Shown here piece after piece: positions 5,682 to 8,454 of a DNA stretch of 8,454 nucleotides. The DNA is from Bacillota bacterium (GTDB taxonomy: Bacteria > Bacillota > Bacilli > Thermoactinomycetales > DSM-44946), in the NCBI GenBank assembly GCA_021793745.1, contig JAJYSD010000027.1:1-8454 (forward strand), in the 5' to 3' direction. How positions within the stretch are numbered: the first letter of the stretch is position 1; the number at the start of each line of letters is the position of its first letter. A program made the position numbers and the translations under genes. The notes beneath the pieces are model-generated. The model was not told where the DNA came from. It searched no databases and saw only the letters and a list, made by a program, of their open reading frames with translations.

Positions 5682-6713
5682 GTGAATACCGTGGTGATCG
5701 GATCGACGGGTTATGGCGGCGTGGAGCTGATCCGCCTCCTTGAAAACCATCCCTATGCCCGTATTGGCGCACTGGTTTCTTCTTCACATCCCCATGAACC
5801 GCTGAGGGCGGTCTATCCCCACCTGTCCCATATGGAGGAGACTCTGGAGGATCTGGACCTGGAGCGCCTGTGCGAGGCCGGGGAGGTGATTTTCTTCGCC
5901 ACCCCGCCCGGCGTCAGCAGCCGCTGGGCGCCCCGCTTTGCGGAGAGGGGGAAGGTATGCATCGACTTGTCCGGCGATTTTCGCTTGACCGGCGAGGCGT
6001 ACAGACAGTGGTACGGGCGGGAGCCGGCCCCCGCGGAATGGCTGGACCGGGCGGTATACGGTTTGCCGGAATGGTATGCGGATCCCATTCGGACCGCCGC
6101 CCTGATTTCCAACCCCGGTTGTTATCCCACCGCGGCCCTGTTGGCGCTCCTCCCGCTGTTGCAGGAGCGAGCCGTCGATCCGGACACGATTGTGATCGAT
6201 GCCAAGTCGGGTGTGTCCGGTGCGGGAAGGGGGCTGAAGCAGAACACCCTCTTTTGTGAAGTCAACGAAAATTTGCGTCCTTATCGGGTGGATGCCCATC
6301 AACACACGCCGGAGATCGAACGGTATGCCGGAGAAGCCTGGGGAAGTCCGGTTCGCGTCACTTTCATTCCCCACCTGGTCCCGATGAATCGGGGCATTCT
6401 CATCACCTTGACCGTCCGGGCGGCCGAGGGATGGACCCGGCGCCGGCTGGAGGAGATGTACCGCGGGATGTATGAATCGGCGCCCTTTGTCCGCCTCCGT
6501 TCCAAAAACGATTGGCCGGGGACGAAGCAAGTCCAGGGGAGCAATTACTGTGATTTGGCTGTCCATCTGGATGAACGGACCGGCCGGATCATTGTCCTGT
6601 CGGTCATCGACAATCTGGTCAAGGGAGCTGCCGGCCAGGCCGTCCAAAACCTCAATCTGCGCATGGGGTGGCCGGAGACGGCGGGCCTGGAGGGGCTTCC
6701 CCTTTACCCGTAA
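5682..6713 (+). CDS. argC: N-acetyl-gamma-glutamyl-phosphate reductase
   Basis: ArgC reduces N-acetylglutamyl-5-phosphate to the semialdehyde with NADPH, in the third step of arginine synthesis from glutamate. The start GTG 5682 (MNTVVIGSTGYGG) is 8 bases after AAGGAG (5668-5673). The GTG at 5673 overlaps that SD and is rejected. The product is 343 aa, the usual bacterial length. Visible motifs: NADP-binding loop GSTGYGG (residues 7-13), FFATPPGVSS (71-80), IDLSGDFR (94-101), and the catalytic cysteine in ISNPGCYPTA (Cys147). Next come DAKSGVSGAGRG (173-184) and HQHTPEIE (206-213), which includes the active-site His region. FIPHLVPMNRGI (228-239) and the C-terminal NLVKGAAGQAVQNLN (311-325) are also typical. 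It is the first gene of the operon and sits behind the ARG-box-covered promoter. The gap to argJ is 43 bases. Nothing is missing or broken. Confidence 0.98.
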   Translation: MNTVVIGSTGYGGVELIRLLENHPYARIGALVSSSHPHEPLRAVYPHLSHMEETLEDLDLERLCEAGEVIFFATPPGVSSRWAPRFAERGKVCIDLSGDFRLTGEAYRQWYGREPAPAEWLDRAVYGLPEWYADPIRTAALISNPGCYPTAALLALLPLLQERAVDPDTIVIDAKSGVSGAGRGLKQNTLFCEVNENLRPYRVDAHQHTPEIERYAGEAWGSPVRVTFIPHLVPMNRGILITLTVRAAEGWTRRRLEEMYRGMYESAPFVRLRSKNDWPGTKQVQGSNYCDLAVHLDERTGRIIVLSVIDNLVKGAAGQAVQNLNLRMGWPETAGLEGLPLYP

Positions 6714-6756
6714 CCGAATCCAGTGGAATTCAAAAAAAAAAGAGAGGGAGAGGAGC

Positions 6757-8004
6757 ATGAGCGCGCAGGGGACACAGGCAATGGCCCCGGGAGCGGGGTA
6801 TGAGGTTGTGGCGGAACCGTCCATCACTTCTCCTTCCGGGTTTGTCGCCGGGGGAGTGCATGCGGGCTTTAAGAAAAGAAAGCTGGATCTGGGCATGATC
6901 GTCTGCGAAGTACCCGCTTCTGCCGCGGCGGTTTACACCACCAATGCGTTTCAGGCCGCCCCCCTGAAGGTGACGCAGAGCAGCTTGGCGGTGGAGGGGA
7001 AATTGCGGGCCGTCGTTGTCAACAGCGGTTATGCCAATGCCTGTACGGGGCAGAGGGGATTGGAAGACGCCCTGGAGACGCGACGCAAAGCGGCCGGATT
7101 GATCGGAGCTTCCGAATACCATGTGGCCGTGGCTTCCACCGGGGTGATCGGAGAGTTCCTGCCGATGGACCGGATGGCCGAGGGATTGGACCGATTGGTG
7201 AAAGAGGTGGGAAAAGAGGGACACGGCCCCTTTTGCCGATCGATTTTGACCACCGACACCTGTACCAAGGCGGCGGAAGTGGCGGTGACGGTGGAAGGGC
7301 GTCCGGTGCGCATTGCCGGAGCGGCGAAGGGTTCCGGAATGATCCATCCCCGAATGGCTACGATGCTGGCCTTTCTCACCACCGATGCGGCGATCGATCC
7401 CCGGCACCTGGAGCAGCTGCTCCGGGAGGTGACCGATGAAACCTTCAACATGATCACGGTGGACGGGGATTGCAGCACCAACGACATGGTGCTCGCCCTG
7501 GCCAGCGGGCAGGCGGGCCACCACCCCCTCCATCCGGAGCACCCCGACTGGCCGGCGTTCCGGGCGGCCTTTGCCCACGTGTCCCGGGAATTGGCCAAGA
7601 TGATCGCCCGGGACGGGGAAGGGGCGACCCGGCTGGTGGAGGTGCGGGTGACGGGGGCCGCCTCCCTCGACATGGCCCGGCGGGTGGCCAAGGGCGTAGC
7701 CGGTTCCAACCTGGTCAAGTCGGCGGTTTACGGGGCAGACGCCAACTGGGGAAGGGTTTTTTGCGCCATCGGTTACGCCGACCCGGGTGTGCGAACCGAG
7801 GCCGTCGACCTGTACATCGGGGAGACGCCGGTGGTCCGGGAGAGCCGGCCCGTCTCCTTCGACGAGGAGCAGGTGCAGGCCCATATGAAAGAGGAGACGG
7901 TGAACCTCCGCATCGACCTCCATCAGGGCGACCGGGAGGCGGTGGCCTGGGGATGCGATCTCACGTACGAATATGTTCGGATCAACGCCTGTTACCGGAC
8001 ATGA
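6757..8004 (+). CDS. argJ: Bifunctional ornithine acetyltransferase / N-acetylglutamate synthase
   Basis: ArgJ transfers the acetyl group from N-acetylornithine to glutamate, producing ornithine and regenerating N-acetylglutamate. Some members also use acetyl-CoA for the first step. Start ATG 6757 has GGGAGAGGAG just upstream (6746-6755; the GGGAG core leaves 6 bases). A frame open back to 6472 only overlaps argC and is not the real start. The 415-aa product fits the family (about 400-410). The self-cleavage site is in KGSGMIHPRMATMLAFLTTDA (residues 191-211, written here up to its core). The precursor should split between Ala201 and Thr202, and Thr202 then becomes the nucleophile of the beta chain. 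The oxyanion-hole pair Thr128-Gly129 lies in STGVIGEFLP. SGYANACTG (90-98), DGDCSTNDMV (236-245), ARDGEGATR (284-292) and GADANWGR (326-333) are further conserved blocks. The ending (RINACYRT) is normal. Whether it is mono- or bifunctional cannot be told from sequence. An intact argJ makes the acetyl cycle likely. Confidence 0.98.
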   Translation: MSAQGTQAMAPGAGYEVVAEPSITSPSGFVAGGVHAGFKKRKLDLGMIVCEVPASAAAVYTTNAFQAAPLKVTQSSLAVEGKLRAVVVNSGYANACTGQRGLEDALETRRKAAGLIGASEYHVAVASTGVIGEFLPMDRMAEGLDRLVKEVGKEGHGPFCRSILTTDTCTKAAEVAVTVEGRPVRIAGAAKGSGMIHPRMATMLAFLTTDAAIDPRHLEQLLREVTDETFNMITVDGDCSTNDMVLALASGQAGHHPLHPEHPDWPAFRAAFAHVSRELAKMIARDGEGATRLVEVRVTGAASLDMARRVAKGVAGSNLVKSAVYGADANWGRVFCAIGYADPGVRTEAVDLYIGETPVVRESRPVSFDEEQVQAHMKEETVNLRIDLHQGDREAVAWGCDLTYEYVRINACYRT

Positions 8005-8042
8005 AGAGTCAGTTGAAAAACGGGTTGGGAGAGGGGAGACCG

Positions 8043-8454
8043 ATGGCGGATCTGCCGAGTGTGGTCGTGAAGATCGGAGGCAGTGTGCTGGACCGGTTGC
8101 ATCCTGATTTCTATCGAGCGTGTGCCGATCTGCAGAAACGGGGCGTGCCGGTGACGGTGATCCACGGCGGCGGTCCCGTGATCAACCGGATGCTGGAGCA
8201 GTCGGGGATTCGACCGACCTTCGTCCGGGGGCTCCGGGTCACGGATGCGGAGACCTTGAAATGGGTGCAGATGGCCTTGGCCGGCTTGGTGAACAAGGAT
8301 CTGGTGGCACGGCTGGAGGCGGCCGGCGGAGCTGCCGTCGGGGTTTCGGGGATTGACCGGGGCTTGCTGCGGGTCCGGCAGAAGGACCCGTCCCTCGGCT
8401 ACGTGGGGGAAGTGATCGGCGTCGGGACAGCCCTCCTGAACGCCCTGTTGGAAA
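8043..8454 (+). CDS. argB: Acetylglutamate kinase, 3'-truncated by the window edge
   Basis: ArgB phosphorylates N-acetylglutamate with ATP, in the second arginine step, and supplies the ArgC substrate. Its first 137 codons are visible, about half of the usual ~260-aa protein. ATG 8043 follows AGGGGAG (8032-8038). An in-frame ATG at 8001 overlaps the argJ stop (ATGA) and would add 14 residues (MKSQLKNGLGEGRP), but it has no SD. Motifs: the phosphate-binding start VVVKIGGS (residues 7-14, Lys10), HGGGPVI (41-47), GLRVTD (63-68) in the position of the acetylglutamate-binding Arg segment, NKDLVARL (84-91), and GVSGIDRGLL (100-109). YVGEVIGV (120-127) matches the conserved region that follows. The GGS glycines (12-13) are intact. 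It follows argJ by 38 bases, with no terminator between them, so it is the third gene of the operon. Confidence 0.96.
   Translation, partial: MADLPSVVVKIGGSVLDRLHPDFYRACADLQKRGVPVTVIHGGGPVINRMLEQSGIRPTFVRGLRVTDAETLKWVQMALAGLVNKDLVARLEAAGGAAVGVSGIDRGLLRVRQKDPSLGYVGEVIGVGTALLNALLE

Noticed and set aside
6472..6756. N-terminal extension of argJ into argC
   Set aside because: The added residues match no ArgJ, the region codes for argC in another frame, and ATG 6757 has a proper SD.
5784..6896. Minus-strand open frame of 370 codons opposite argC
   Set aside because: No recognisable domain; it spans the argC-argJ junction and the argJ start. Antisense shadow.
6730..7923. Minus-strand open frame of 397 codons opposite argJ
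   Set aside because: His/Gly/Arg-rich translation without a fold-like pattern. Antisense shadow of argJ.
1..8454. CRISPR array, insertion sequence, prophage or defence genes
   Set aside because: No repeated spaced units, no transposase or integrase motifs, and all confident genes are housekeeping or biosynthetic.

Overview
This window looks like chromosomal DNA from a low-copy, GC-rich member of the Bacillota, most likely order Bacillales and possibly a thermophilic lineage (the exact family is inference). Three things support this. SecA and release factor 2 read very close to Bacillus-type sequences. There is a lipoprotein cytochrome c-551 of the CccB type. The arginine genes run in the order argC-argJ-argB behind ArgR/AhrC-like operator sequences. 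By eye GC is about 60%. Ribosome binding sites are strong and purine-rich, and all supported genes lie on the + strand. I see no tRNA, rRNA, IS element, CRISPR array or phage gene.

Layout. (1) 2-2113: secA, lacking its N-terminus at the window edge. (2) 2164-3283: prfB, split by the classical programmed +1 frameshift at an in-frame TGA. (3) 3323-4108: an enoyl-CoA hydratase-family (crotonase) gene ending at a strong intrinsic terminator (4138-4170). (4) 4330-4668: a 112-aa single-pass membrane protein of unknown function whose terminator hairpin overlaps its own stop codon. (5) 4778-4909: an unrecognised 43-codon charged ORF. (6) 4927-5310: a lipoprotein cytochrome c (cccB-like), closed by a terminator at 5363-5391. 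(7) 5392-5620: a gene-free stretch with strong inverted repeats. (8) 5621-8454: an arginine biosynthesis operon, argC, argJ and the first half of argB, driven by a good sigma-A promoter overlapped by two ARG-box-like sites.

How they work together. SecA drives protein export, and RF2 terminates translation at UGA/UAA while regulating its own synthesis by frameshifting. The cytochrome is probably exported through Sec and lipid-anchored on the outer face of the membrane. secA-prfB followed by cccB is the order I recall from Bacillus subtilis. Here a crotonase and two small unknown genes sit between, and an arginine operon follows where B. subtilis has ftsEX. ArgC, ArgJ and ArgB carry out acetylated-intermediate steps from N-acetylglutamate to ornithine. 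ArgJ recycles the acetyl group.

The most interesting non-standard signal is at 4778-4929. The end of the 43-codon ORF contains a sequence perfectly complementary to the ribosome binding site of the cytochrome gene, so translation of the small ORF may control translation of the cytochrome. I found no clearly new multi-gene system. The rest is well-known core metabolism plus two small unknown genes.
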